The notes below the pieces were generated by a model that was not told the DNA's origin, searched no databases, and saw only the letters and a list, made by a program, of their open reading frames with translations. From Marinomonas lutimaris (GTDB lineage: Bacteria; Pseudomonadota; Gammaproteobacteria; Pseudomonadales; Marinomonadaceae): DNA of 64,000 bases. Below are positions 42,711-50,874 of this stretch, piece after piece. The translations under genes were made by a program, and so were the position numbers. The stretch's first letter is position 1. Every line of letters begins with the position of its first letter. Location: NCBI RefSeq assembly GCF_019426345.1, contig NZ_JAHLLW010000014.1:44388-108387 (forward strand), given 5' to 3'.

Positions 42711-42748
42711 AGCAAGTCAGTTAAGATAAGACTCTTATCTGGCTTGCT
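42711..42748 (+). terminator. Hairpin at the end of the APE operon
   Basis: Imperfect inverted repeat: AGCAAGTCAG (42711-42720) plus AGATAAGA against TCTTATCTGGCTTGCT (ending 42748), with a small internal bulge. No strong T-run; weak terminator or 3' stabiliser. Confidence 0.5.
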
Positions 42749-42929
42749 AACAATATTCTAGTCGCTACATGGGTACAGAAAGCGGGGGGCATTCATCTTG
42801 CTAAGTGCTTAATAAATTACTAATTACATCAACAAATTGCATTAAACAACCAAGATACGTACTTTTTATTAATCTACTTTGACCCTTCATCACTAAGTCT
42901 CTAGTATCTATACATCTCATTTTCAAAAG

Positions 42930-43676
42930 ATGTCGACTATGAACCCAATTCTTCAAGCTCAGTCAAATCACAAGTCAATTCGTCAATACACAAACAAAGC
43001 CATTGATGAAACATTACTTAAGCAACTAATCCAGTGTGCACAAGGTGCAGCCTCTTCAAGTTTTATTCAGGCCTATTCCCTTGTCCAAATCTCTAACAAA
43101 GAAAACCGCCAAAAAATTGCGACGCTGGCTGGCGGCCAAAAATGGGTCGAATCTGCGCCAGAGTTTTTTGTTATTTGTGCAGATCTTACCCGTGTTGAAT
43201 ATTGCAGCTTAGAGCAAGGTTTAGGTGAGTTAGAAGGTAACGCGGAACACTTTATTGCAGCGACAACCGATGCAACGTTTTTTGCACAAAATCTAATGCT
43301 TGGTGCAGAATCTGTTGGCCTTGGTGCCGTGTTTATCGGTGGTATTCGCAACGATCCAAAACAAGTTGTTGAAATCTTAAATCTTCCTGATCAAGTCTAT
43401 CCAATCTTCGGCCTTTGTCTTGGCTATCCTGACGCACAGCCTGATTTAAAACCACGACTACCTGTTGATGTTATCCTTCACAAAGACAGCTACAACAGCA
43501 GCCGTTGTGCAGAAGATGTTAAAGCATATGATGCGCAGATGCAGGCTTACTACCAAAGCCGTGGAGATAATCAGAAAAGCAGCAATTGGTCAGAGCAAAC
43601 CGCTGCCGCCGTACAGAAAAAGAAACGCGAACATATGCTAAGCTTCTTACAGAAACGCGGTTTTTTGAAACGCTAA
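42930..43676 (+). CDS. nfsA: Oxygen-insensitive NADPH nitroreductase (NfsA type)
   Basis: FMN-dependent nitro/quinone/flavin reductase. The 248 residues follow NfsA throughout: HKSIRQYTNKAID, SSSFIQAYSLVQI, TLAGGQKWVESAPEF, GLGAVFIGGIRN, FGLCLGYPDAQPDLKPRLP and a Lys/Arg-rich C-terminus. NfsA reduces substrates in two-electron steps with NADPH. Starts 43 bp before a peroxiredoxin gene ends its leader; the two genes are on the same strand with a 43-bp gap and may form an operon. ATG 42939 is an alternative start. Confidence 0.92.
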   Translation: MSTMNPILQAQSNHKSIRQYTNKAIDETLLKQLIQCAQGAASSSFIQAYSLVQISNKENRQKIATLAGGQKWVESAPEFFVICADLTRVEYCSLEQGLGELEGNAEHFIAATTDATFFAQNLMLGAESVGLGAVFIGGIRNDPKQVVEILNLPDQVYPIFGLCLGYPDAQPDLKPRLPVDVILHKDSYNSSRCAEDVKAYDAQMQAYYQSRGDNQKSSNWSEQTAAAVQKKKREHMLSFLQKRGFLKR

Positions 43677-43719
43677 TACGCAAGAATACTAATTATTAAC
43701 CTAAAGAAAAGGAAAACAC

Positions 43720-44244
43720 ATGATCACTAATGTACCTAATGTTGTCTTTAAAACCCGTATTCGTAACGAAGAACTAGGTGGACCAAACCCATTTGAATGG
43801 AAAGATGTTACTACTGCAGACTTGTTCAACAACAAAAAAGTCGTTGTTTTTTCTTTGCCTGGCGCATTCACTCCAACTTGCTCAACATCTCACTTACCAC
43901 GCTACGAAGAGCTTTACGAAGAATTCAAAGCACAAGGCGTTGATGCAGTAATTTGTATTTCTGTGAACGATGCGTTTGTTATGTTCCAGTGGGGCAAAAG
44001 CCAAAACGCGAAAAACGTTTTCCTTCTACCCGACGGCAACGGTGACTTCACTCGCCAAATGGGTATGCTTGTCAAAAAAGACAACCTAGGTTTTGGCATG
44101 CGTAGCTGGCGTTATTCTATGCTAGTTGAAAACGGTGAGATCAAGAAAATGTTCTCTGAAGCGGGCTACCAAGACGATGCACCAAGCGATCCGTTCGAAG
44201 TGTCTGATGCTGACACTATGCTCAACTACTTGAAAAGCAACTAA
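43720..44244 (+). CDS. Peroxiredoxin, Prx5 type
   Basis: 174-residue thiol peroxidase with the peroxidatic Cys54 in [12 protein letters not shown]. The conserved Arg lies in FGMRSWRYS. Prx5 members use glutathione/glutaredoxin or thioredoxin to recycle. No glutaredoxin domain is fused. AAGGA is upstream of ATG 43720. It follows nfsA by 43 bp and ends in a strong terminator. Confidence 0.93.
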   Translation: MITNVPNVVFKTRIRNEELGGPNPFEWKDVTTADLFNNKKVVVFSLPGAFTPTCSTSHLPRYEELYEEFKAQGVDAVICISVNDAFVMFQWGKSQNAKNVFLLPDGNGDFTRQMGMLVKKDNLGFGMRSWRYSMLVENGEIKKMFSEAGYQDDAPSDPFEVSDADTMLNYLKSN

Positions 44245-44270
44245 TTCAAGGCGTTAATGAATTGGTCAAT

Positions 44271-44304
44271 AAAAAGCAGACGTTTTCACAAACGTCTGCT
44301 TTTT
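44271..44304 (+). terminator. Terminator after the peroxiredoxin gene
   Basis: 15-bp perfect stem AAAAAGCAGACGTTT (44271-44285), complement 44290-44304, 4-nt loop, then GTTTTTAC. Confidence 0.92.
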
Positions 44305-44315
44305 TGTTTTTACTT

Positions 44316-44358
44316 TTTTCTTTTCTTTTCTTTTCTTTTCTTTTCTTTTCTTTTCTTT
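44316..44358. repeat. TTTTC pentanucleotide microsatellite
   Basis: Eight TTTTC units plus TTT. It lies between the peroxiredoxin terminator and the stop of the convergent dehydrogenase gene (7 bp away), outside any coding sequence or promoter I can see. Confidence 0.95.
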
Positions 44359-44365
44359 AGATTGA

Positions 44366-45598
44366 TTACAAACGATTAACTGGCGCAAGCGCTTCTAGTA
44401 ACTCACTAGATTCGCCATCTATTGCTTGAATCAACAACTCTGACGTTGTTGGCCCAAGCGTGAAACCTTGATGCCCATGACCAAAGTGAAACCATAAGCC
44501 TTTATGATTTGGCGCCTCACCGACAAGTGGCAACATGTCAGGCATACAAGGACGAGTTCCCATCCATTGCGGCTCTTCTACTTGCTCGCCTAAATCAATA
44601 ATTTCATTCAATGCGAGAACTCCACGTTTAAGCTGGCTAGTATCAATAGCTGAATTAAGCGGCACCAAAGCAGCACCAGTCGTCACTCTTAAACCTTTAA
44701 CCATGGGCGCTGCCAGCACACCATTTGCCACGTCCAGAAAAGGACGCTGAAGCGTTTTAGGTGCGAGAAAATGTCCATGATAACCACGCTTGTACACCAT
44801 CGGAATTCGATAACCAAAGCGCTTTAATAACTCTGGTGACCAAGGCCCAAGTGCTACGACCACTTGCTCGACCTTCAACTCGCCATCACTGGTGAGAATC
44901 TGCCAACCTGAAACAGTATGTTGCAAGGTACTTGCGTCACCAGTGACAAAGCGACCACCTCGTTTGACGAATAAATCACAATAGGCCTTGGTTAAATCCC
45001 CCGGAGAAGAACAGCTCCAACTTTGCGTATAATGCACAGCACCCGCTGGCGCTTTCTTCAAGGCAGGCTCTTTTTGCTGGTAGCTTTTGCCATCAAAAAT
45101 ATCAGACGTGACGCCATATTCTTTCATGAGAAATTCGGCTTTTTTCGAAGCTTTCTCAAATTCCTTTTCGTCTCGATGCAGCATGACAAGTCCACAATGA
45201 GTGATCAAATGCTCAGACTCGGAATCGCGAATCAACGGCTCATGATCAGCCGTAGACCGAAAAGTTAGTTGAGAATGAACACGAGAAATCTTAGCGTGTT
45301 TTTCTGGTGAAGAATGGCAAAAATATGAACATAAAGCTGGCGCCATTTGTAGCGCACCGTTCACCTTCCAAGTCACATCATTGCTAATTTCAAGCGCGTA
45401 TTTAAATAAGGTTGCCATGTCCCTTGGCAACGCATAGGGCTCAGCCGCCTCGACTTGGATCATGCCCGCATTACCATAACTGGTTTCACGACCGGCACCA
45501 GTACGATCAACAATGGTTACTTGATGGCCACGAGCTTGTAGCGCCAGTGCACTACTCACACCAACCATTCCTGCACCTAAAACAAGAAAATCCGCCAT
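44366..45598 (-). CDS. FAD-dependent D-amino acid dehydrogenase (DadA-like)
   Basis: 410-residue DAO-family flavoprotein: N-terminal VLGAGMVGVSSALALQARG dinucleotide fold, ETSYGNAGMIQ, and the C-terminal WFHFGHGHQGFTLGPTT block that closes the FAD site. Similar to DadA, which oxidises D-amino acids to keto acids and passes electrons to the respiratory chain; the true substrate is open (related enzymes act on hydroxyproline). GAGG is upstream of ATG 45598. 48 bp downstream of a LysR gene in the same direction, which may control it. Confidence 0.88.
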   Translation of the reverse strand: MADFLVLGAGMVGVSSALALQARGHQVTIVDRTGAGRETSYGNAGMIQVEAAEPYALPRDMATLFKYALEISNDVTWKVNGALQMAPALCSYFCHSSPEKHAKISRVHSQLTFRSTADHEPLIRDSESEHLITHCGLVMLHRDEKEFEKASKKAEFLMKEYGVTSDIFDGKSYQQKEPALKKAPAGAVHYTQSWSCSSPGDLTKAYCDLFVKRGGRFVTGDASTLQHTVSGWQILTSDGELKVEQVVVALGPWSPELLKRFGYRIPMVYKRGYHGHFLAPKTLQRPFLDVANGVLAAPMVKGLRVTTGAALVPLNSAIDTSQLKRGVLALNEIIDLGEQVEEPQWMGTRPCMPDMLPLVGEAPNHKGLWFHFGHGHQGFTLGPTTSELLIQAIDGESSELLEALAPVNRL

Positions 45599-45646
45599 AT
45601 CCCTACCTCGACATCATTCCAATGGAAAAACAATTGATTCTCATCA

Positions 45647-46519
45647 CTATAGCAACTCACGTGACATTTTGATCAACTGAATTAACCCCTTTATATCAAG
45701 ATCAACAAGTGAGTGTTTTTTATAAACCAAGCCAATTTCACGCTGTATATTATGATCGCCGAGTTTTAACGCTTTAACAGACTTAGGCCAAGTTCGATGT
45801 TCTTCTGTTTGCGGCACAATGGCAACGCCAGCACCTAACTCTACCAGCTTAACAATCGCACCTATCTCATCAACTTCACACCTTTCATCAAGATCAAAAG
45901 GCAGATGCTGTAGCAACTTATCCACTTGCCGCCCACCAAACGAGGTTCGATCGTAACGAATAAAGGGGGATTGCTTGAGCGCAATTTGCCAATCATTAAC
46001 GTCATAACTACGAGGAACGATTAGGACAAACGGCTCCTCTATCAAGGCCTCCCATACCAAATCAGAATGCACCACGAAAGTAGGTTTAATCATTACAGCA
46101 AGATCCAACTCTCCTGAATCTACTTGATCCAACAACGCCATCGAAACACCGGGGGAAATTCGAGTTCGACAATGAGTATGTTGCTGATGAAATTGCGCTA
46201 GAGCTGCAGGTAAAAGCGTTCTTTGTATCGAAGTAATCGCACCAACATTAATGAGCTTAACGCCTTCCGATACTTGCGGCGTAGTGCCTAATTGACGACA
46301 ACGCTCTACGATATCTTTCGCCTGTTCTAATACAGACAATCCTGCATGATTAAGATGAGCAGAACGCCCTACTCGATCGAACAAAGCCAAGCCTAACTCA
46401 TTTTCCAATCGTTGTATTTGAGCACTAACCGCCGCTTGTGTTAGGCCAATTTTATTACCCGCTGCTGCGAACGTCCCTTCCTCTGCCACGGCAATCAGTG
46501 TTTTGAGCTCTTTAATCAT
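45647..46519 (-). CDS. LysR-family transcriptional regulator
   Basis: 290 residues: winged helix at 1-60 (TFAAAGNKIGLTQAAVSAQI), then the ligand-binding domain starting VKLINVGAITSIQ. The ATG 46519 lies in a palindrome and has no ribosome site visible, so translation may start weakly or from a leaderless message. Divergent from a VOC-family gene and upstream of the DadA-like gene; both are likely targets. Effector unknown. Confidence 0.9.
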   Translation of the reverse strand: MIKELKTLIAVAEEGTFAAAGNKIGLTQAAVSAQIQRLENELGLALFDRVGRSAHLNHAGLSVLEQAKDIVERCRQLGTTPQVSEGVKLINVGAITSIQRTLLPAALAQFHQQHTHCRTRISPGVSMALLDQVDSGELDLAVMIKPTFVVHSDLVWEALIEEPFVLIVPRSYDVNDWQIALKQSPFIRYDRTSFGGRQVDKLLQHLPFDLDERCEVDEIGAIVKLVELGAGVAIVPQTEEHRTWPKSVKALKLGDHNIQREIGLVYKKHSLVDLDIKGLIQLIKMSRELL

Positions 46520-46560
46520 TGATCAATTTTTCTTATCAATTATAAAAATATTCATTGATA
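46518..46560. promoter_or_regulatory. Candidate LysR operators in the LysR-VOC spacer
   Basis: ATTGATCAAT palindrome at 46518-46527 over the LysR start codon, and TATCAAT-N13-ATTGATA at 46534-46560. The shared ATCAAT/ATTGAT half-sites suggest one protein binding both. Confidence 0.5.
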
Positions 46561-46623
46561 TTATTGTTCTATTTGTCGATTTACAATATTTAAAATTAGT
46601 CGAGACCTTTGCAGGAGATAAAA

Positions 46624-47049
46624 ATGAGTGTACAACCTTTCCACCTTGCTATTCCCGTTTACGATGTTCCGCTAGCACGGGCATTTTATCGTGATGTTTT
46701 CGGTTTAGAAGAAGGACGATCCGCCGAGGCTTGGGTAGATTTCAATTTCTTTGGTCATCAACTGGTGATCCATCATCACCCAAAAATGCCATATCAGGAA
46801 GCTGCTGGAACGAACTCAGTGGATGGACATGATGTACCGGTTCCGCACTTTGGTGTGGTATTAACTTGGGAGCAATGGGAAGCATTAGCGAAGCGACTTA
46901 AGGCAGCTGAGACAGATTTTATTATTGAACCTTATATTCGATTTAAAGGCCAAGTGGGTGAACAAGCCACTATGTTCTTCCTTGATCCGTGTGGCAATGC
47001 TCTAGAATTCAAAGCGTTTAAAGATATGAAGCAACTGTTTGCAAAATAA
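46624..47049 (+). CDS. VOC (glyoxalase/bleomycin-resistance fold) protein
   Basis: 141-residue single-VOC-pair protein. Metal ligands probably include His7 ([10 protein letters not shown]), His in VPHFGVVL and Glu in GNALEFKAF. The [11 protein letters not shown] strand-turn and [20 protein letters not shown] are typical of extradiol-dioxygenase-like VOC members. ATG 46624 follows CAGGAG; an in-frame ATG 46609 lies before that site. Substrate unknown; divergent LysR probably regulates it. Confidence 0.87.
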   Translation: MSVQPFHLAIPVYDVPLARAFYRDVFGLEEGRSAEAWVDFNFFGHQLVIHHHPKMPYQEAAGTNSVDGHDVPVPHFGVVLTWEQWEALAKRLKAAETDFIIEPYIRFKGQVGEQATMFFLDPCGNALEFKAFKDMKQLFAK

Positions 47050-47076
47050 CATTGATGACTAAAAACAGATAAAAAA

Positions 47077-47101
47077 AGGGCCGTGATTCCTCACAGCCCT
47101 T
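47077..47101 (-). terminator. Terminator of the small heat-shock gene
   Basis: Arms 47077-47087 and 47091-47101; complete on the minus strand with one G-U pair, followed there by seven T. Confidence 0.8.
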
Positions 47102-47123
47102 GCGCTTAATAAACGATTTTTGC

Positions 47124-47606
47124 TTAAGCTACTTTAGACTTACTTTCGCTCGAGCCTTGTTTATGATGTTCAAGTACACCATTGCTTGCTTGATTAATGG
47201 CAATACTTCTTGGCTTCATTGCCTCCGGAATTTCTTTAACCAAACTAATGGTAAGCAGCCCATTTTTTAGCTTGGCATCCGTCACCTCAACATAGTCAGC
47301 AAGATTAAACTTGCGTTCAAACGAGCGGTTTGCAATGCCTTGATGGAGATATCTGCGCTCACCAGAATCCGCTTTCTCACCACGGACTGTTAACACATTT
47401 TTTTCCACCTTAATATCTAGATCGCTTTCTTCAAAACCTGCTAAAGCAAGCGAAATGGCGTAGCGGTTATCATCGACTACTTCGATATTATAAGGTGGAT
47501 AACCAGCTGACACATTGTCCGTTGTTAGGGCGTTGTCGAGTAAAGATGCCAAACGGTCAAAACCAATGCTGCTGCGATAAAGTGGGGTAAAATCAATTGA
47601 GTTCAT
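47124..47606 (-). CDS. Small heat-shock protein Hsp20 (IbpA-like)
   Basis: Holdase chaperone of the alpha-crystallin family, 160 residues. N-terminal TPLYRSSIGFDRLASLLD as in IbpA/B, alpha-crystallin domain from YPPYNIEVVDDN to LKNGLLTISL, and a C-terminal SIAI (IxI-type) anchor. ATG 47606 with AGGAGG (47614-47619) at good spacing was chosen; the ATG 39 bp further upstream lies inside the RNA thermometer. The promoter looks like sigma-32 type and translation looks temperature-controlled. Confidence 0.95.
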   Translation of the reverse strand: MNSIDFTPLYRSSIGFDRLASLLDNALTTDNVSAGYPPYNIEVVDDNRYAISLALAGFEESDLDIKVEKNVLTVRGEKADSGERRYLHQGIANRSFERKFNLADYVEVTDAKLKNGLLTISLVKEIPEAMKPRSIAINQASNGVLEHHKQGSSESKSKVA

Positions 47607-47690
47607 AATAAGTCCTCCTAATTGAAGCAAAATACTAATCATCAAAAGGCGTAACAGAAGTTCTCTTTAAACTAGACGAACCTGTTACAT
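47607..47690 (-). promoter_or_regulatory. ROSE-like RNA thermometer in the hsp20 leader
   Basis: On the minus strand, TTGCTTC (47624-47630) can pair with GGAGGA of the ribosome site just downstream. The pairing C-G, U-G, U-A, C-G, G-G, U-A holds the UGCU/AGGA core with a G-G mismatch that marks ROSE thermometers. A second hairpin upstream (GTAACAG 47651-47657 with CTGTTAC 47682-47688) gives the usual multi-stem leader. Heating would melt the weak stem and expose the site. Confidence 0.72.
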
Positions 47691-47696
47691 TGCTAA

Positions 47697-47724
47697 AAAT
47701 AGGATCACCAAGCAAATTTTCAAG
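47697..47724 (-). promoter_or_regulatory. Sigma-32-like heat-shock promoter of hsp20
   Basis: Read on the minus strand: CTTGAAA (47718-47724), 13-bp spacer, TCCTATTT (47697-47704). The -35 is an exact match to the sigma-32 consensus and the -10 matches CCCCATTT at six of eight positions. Transcription would start about 47690, giving an 84-nt leader. Confidence 0.75.
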
Positions 47725-47794
47725 TACTTTTTTTAGAAAAAAAAGTCCTATTTAAATAAGCATTTTTTATAAAACATGCCGCAAAGAAGGGCAT

Positions 47795-48757
47795 TTAATC
47801 CTCTAGTACACTTTGCTCTAACAGCCCTTTATCTACCAATTGAGTTAAAAGCCCCCTGGTGCGCTCTCGAAACATATCTCGCAAAAGGCGCACTGTTGGC
47901 GTAATAGATTGACGACTCGGACTAATTAACCAAAGTTCACCTTGAGGGATTTTATAGTCCGGCATCAGCGATACTATACGACCAGTAAGCAAGTCATTGG
48001 CAATATCCAGCGAGGACTTTATTGCCACGCCTTTCCCAGCCACGCACCAACGCCGAACCAAATCACCATCGTTCGCTGCACAATAAGCTTTGGGCTTAAT
48101 TTTATAAGAGCGCTCTGCACCAGGATTTTCATCTAACTCTTTACATGTGAAGTGCCAGGTATCGTTCAAGATATTTTGTAGCTGATAAAACAAACCTTGA
48201 TGATTGAGCAAGTCTTTAGGATGTTCTGGTGTACCATGTGATTCAAGATAGCTTGGACTCGCCACTAATAATCGAGGCACATTACAAATTTTAAAACCGT
48301 ATAAATTTGAATCTGCAGGCGCACCATAACGCAGGGCAATATCCAACGCATCACGATAGAAATCAATATTGCTGTCGCTAACATGTACTCTTAAGGTTAC
48401 TTGTGGATACTGCTCCATAAAATCATCCACCCAAGGAATCGCGATATTTCGCCCCAAATCAGACGAAACAGCCAAACGAATCTCGCCACTAATGATATCC
48501 AAATCATTGTGAATAGTTTGTTTGGCTTGATCCAACATAGACATGGCGGCAATACATTGTGGCAAATAGCGTTCACCGGCACTGGAAAGACGCAAGTGAC
48601 GTGTTGTACGCACAAACAGCTCAACACCAAGTGCAGCCTCTATTCGCTTAACGGCCGCGCTTGCTGTCGCCATTTGCATATCTAAATGTGTTGCAGCAGC
48701 CGTGATGCTACGAAACTCTGCGACTTTCAGAACGACTCGAAGATCTTCAAGTTGCAT
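47795..48757 (-). CDS. LysR-family regulator (CrgA-like branch)
   Basis: 320 residues with winged helix (VVLKVAEFRSITAAATHLD, then TASAAVKRIEAALG) and an effector domain with ISGEIRLAVSSDLGR and FYRDALDIALRYGAP, the style of CrgA/DsdC-group regulators. AAGGG is seven bases before ATG 48757. Divergent from an NfsB-like nitroreductase, the likely target. Confidence 0.92.
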   Translation of the reverse strand: MQLEDLRVVLKVAEFRSITAAATHLDMQMATASAAVKRIEAALGVELFVRTTRHLRLSSAGERYLPQCIAAMSMLDQAKQTIHNDLDIISGEIRLAVSSDLGRNIAIPWVDDFMEQYPQVTLRVHVSDSNIDFYRDALDIALRYGAPADSNLYGFKICNVPRLLVASPSYLESHGTPEHPKDLLNHQGLFYQLQNILNDTWHFTCKELDENPGAERSYKIKPKAYCAANDGDLVRRWCVAGKGVAIKSSLDIANDLLTGRIVSLMPDYKIPQGELWLISPSRQSITPTVRLLRDMFRERTRGLLTQLVDKGLLEQSVLED

Positions 48758-48797
48758 GACTTAGCCCTTATCAAAAAAGAAAGTTACTACCCATTAT

Positions 48798-48812
48798 CAA
48801 ATAATATTTGAG
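48798..48812. promoter_or_regulatory. Candidate LysR operator
   Basis: Perfect inverted repeat TCAAAT-AAT-ATTTGA between the divergent LysR and nitroreductase genes. Confidence 0.5.
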
Positions 48813-48932
48813 AATAATTCAATAAAAACCCTGTTCTTCATTTAATAAAGTCTCGCTACTATAGCGCCATTATTTTTAGCGCTTCTAGTTTCATAGAGCG
48901 CCAAACACTTTTACTTATTGTGGAGATAGAAG

Positions 48933-49589
48933 ATGTCACACCAGATTATTGCCGACTTAGAAAAGCGTCATACAGCAAAACAATACGACGCTTCAAAGAA
49001 AATTTCTCAGGCCGACCTAGAGGTTATTTATGAAGCAATGCGCCTATCGCCTTCTTCTATTAACTCTCAACCATGGAAATTTATCGTGATTGAAAGTGAG
49101 AAAGCAAAACAACGCTTTCACGATACTTTTGCGAACAAGTTTCAGTTCAACCAAAAGCACGCCAAAGATGCATCGCACATCATCTTATTTGCTCACAAAA
49201 CCCATTACAGCCGAGAAGACTACGCAAAAGTTGTCGATAAAGGTATTGAGGATGGTCGCACCAAGCCTGAAAACAGAGAGCAGGCATTTGGTGGTTTTGC
49301 TTTCGCAGAAATGAACATGGATAAGAGTGGTAACAATGCTGCGTGGACAAAAGCGCAAACCTACATAGCCCTTGGCAATGTCATGCACACCGCAGCTCGC
49401 CTAGGTATTGACTCCACACCGATGGAAGGTGTTGATCCAGAACTAATTGGTGAAATTTTCAATGCAGAACTTGAGGGTTACCAGTGCGACGTAGCACTCG
49501 CTATCGGTTATCACCACAAAGACGAAGATTACAACGCAGCCTTACCTAAATCACGTCTAGCAATCGAAGATGTGCTAACAGTACTATAA
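48933..49589 (+). CDS. NAD(P)H nitroreductase (NfsB-like)
   Basis: 218-residue FMN nitroreductase: RHTAKQYDASKKIS, RLSPSSINSQPWKFIVIES, HTAARLGIDSTPMEGVDPE and ALAIGYHHKDED match NfsB/dihydropteridine reductase. GGAG is seven bases before ATG 48933. A divergent LysR and a palindromic site suggest inducible expression, as for quinone or nitro-compound responses. Confidence 0.93.
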   Translation: MSHQIIADLEKRHTAKQYDASKKISQADLEVIYEAMRLSPSSINSQPWKFIVIESEKAKQRFHDTFANKFQFNQKHAKDASHIILFAHKTHYSREDYAKVVDKGIEDGRTKPENREQAFGGFAFAEMNMDKSGNNAAWTKAQTYIALGNVMHTAARLGIDSTPMEGVDPELIGEIFNAELEGYQCDVALAIGYHHKDEDYNAALPKSRLAIEDVLTVL

Positions 49590-49605
49590 AATCTAAATAA
49601 CCGCT

Positions 49606-49640
49606 TACAGAATCAGATAACCTTTATCTGATTCTGTAAA
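49606..49640. terminator. Bidirectional terminator
   Basis: 16-bp perfect stem TTACAGAATCAGATAA (49606-49621), complement 49625-49640, loop of 3 nt. Between the convergent nitroreductase and LacI genes. Confidence 0.85.
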
Positions 49641-49648
49641 TTAAAACA

Positions 49649-50656
49649 TCATTTTCGCTTATGCGACTCTCGCACAACTAACTTGCCTTTCATAACGGTC
49701 CGTTGAACATCATCTCTAAGCATGGCTTGTACAGTTAACCCAATCAGCTCAGTCACTGGCGGCGCATAGGTTGTTAAATTGTAGGAAGGACTTTTTGCAA
49801 AAGAAATATCATCAAATCCAACAACCGCAATAGATCCTAAGCAGTTATGAACTCTTAACGCATCAATTACACCGAAAGCAATTGTGTCATTTTCACAGAA
49901 AATAGCGTCAATTCTGTCTTTTTTAGCTGTTCTTTCTAGATAATCACAGAAAACGTCATAAGCAATAAATTGATCATAATTTGTCGCACTCAAGATGAGA
50001 TTAAGCGTAAAGCCATTTTCCTTTAAATGACTTTCGTAGCCTTCGCGACGATTGACGCGGGTAGATATACCAGAAGGCCCTGCAATATAACCAAAACTTA
50101 ATGCGCCTTCATTGAGCAATAGCTCAGATATTTCCCTGCCAGCCATATAATCATCTGTATTGAGCACCAATGGTTCAGGTAAATTACAGTCACGAAAGCT
50201 AATCACAAGCGGGATTCTTTTAATTCTACTGGCTAACGAAACAAAATCTCCGGTTAGTGTTGCACCCAGAAAAATAACCCCATCTGTTTGTAGTTGATCG
50301 GCATGTTCAACCAGATCCGCAACACTGTCTTCATCCATGACATTAATCAGCAATGCCCTCAACCCATGCTTTTGTAACTCGACCGTTAATTGGTCGAGTA
50401 GCTTCATCACATTATAGTTTTGGAATGTATCAACAACGACAGCGATAACACCTGTTTTATGAGTAGAAAGGCTTCGAGCCAACAAATTAGGTTTATACCC
50501 GAGCTGCTCTGCAGCAAGAAGAACCCGTTGGCGTGCCTCTTCAGAAATAGGTTTATCTGAAGTAAAAGCACGAGACACAGTCCAACGTGAAACACCGGCT
50601 AACTCAGCTACTTCTACCGAAGTGACTTTTGAAGACTTAATTTTATTATTTTTCAT
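49649..50656 (-). CDS. LacI-family transcriptional regulator
   Basis: 335 residues: N-terminal helix-turn-helix with VAELAGVSRWTVSRAF, hinge-type PNLLARSLSTHKTG, and a periplasmic-binding-like effector domain (IAVVVDTFQNYN, DGVIFLGATL, AVVGFDDISFA). Divergent from the sugar-binding protein operon and likely its repressor. Ribosome site weak. Effector is probably the sugar handled by that operon. Confidence 0.93.
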   Translation of the reverse strand: MKNNKIKSSKVTSVEVAELAGVSRWTVSRAFTSDKPISEEARQRVLLAAEQLGYKPNLLARSLSTHKTGVIAVVVDTFQNYNVMKLLDQLTVELQKHGLRALLINVMDEDSVADLVEHADQLQTDGVIFLGATLTGDFVSLASRIKRIPLVISFRDCNLPEPLVLNTDDYMAGREISELLLNEGALSFGYIAGPSGISTRVNRREGYESHLKENGFTLNLILSATNYDQFIAYDVFCDYLERTAKKDRIDAIFCENDTIAFGVIDALRVHNCLGSIAVVGFDDISFAKSPSYNLTTYAPPVTELIGLTVQAMLRDDVQRTVMKGKLVVRESHKRK

Positions 50657-50669
50657 GCGGTTACGACTT

Positions 50670-50683
50670 AATGAATATTCATT
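50670..50683. promoter_or_regulatory. Palindrome near the LacI start
   Basis: Perfect 14-bp palindrome AATGAATATTCATT, 14 bp upstream of the LacI-family start. Could be an autoregulatory site; it lacks the CG centre usual for LacI proteins. Confidence 0.4.
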
Positions 50684-50782
50684 CTATTTTGTCATTGAAT
50701 CCCTAGGACTGCCATCCAAATCATGCATAAAAAATATTTTATTTCTTTTTTTAACAATTTGAAAAAAACATTCCAAATATTA

Positions 50783-50812
50783 TTGACGCCCTTCTGCACT
50801 CGGGTGCATACT
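50783..50812 (+). promoter_or_regulatory. Promoter with embedded operator for the sugar operon
   Basis: TTGACG (50783-50788), 18-bp spacer, CATACT (50807-50812). The dyad TGCAC-TCGG-GTGCA (50795-50808) sits in the spacer and touches the -10, the position a LacI-type repressor would use to block polymerase. Confidence 0.55.
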
Positions 50813-50874
50813 CATCACCACTGACTCTGCACGCGAGAGCAAATTCAGCAAAAACACACTAGGAGAATAAAAAT

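Noticed and set aside
44316..44358. TTTTC repeat as a phase-variable promoter
   Set aside because: It is at the 3' ends of both flanking genes, not between a promoter and a start codon.
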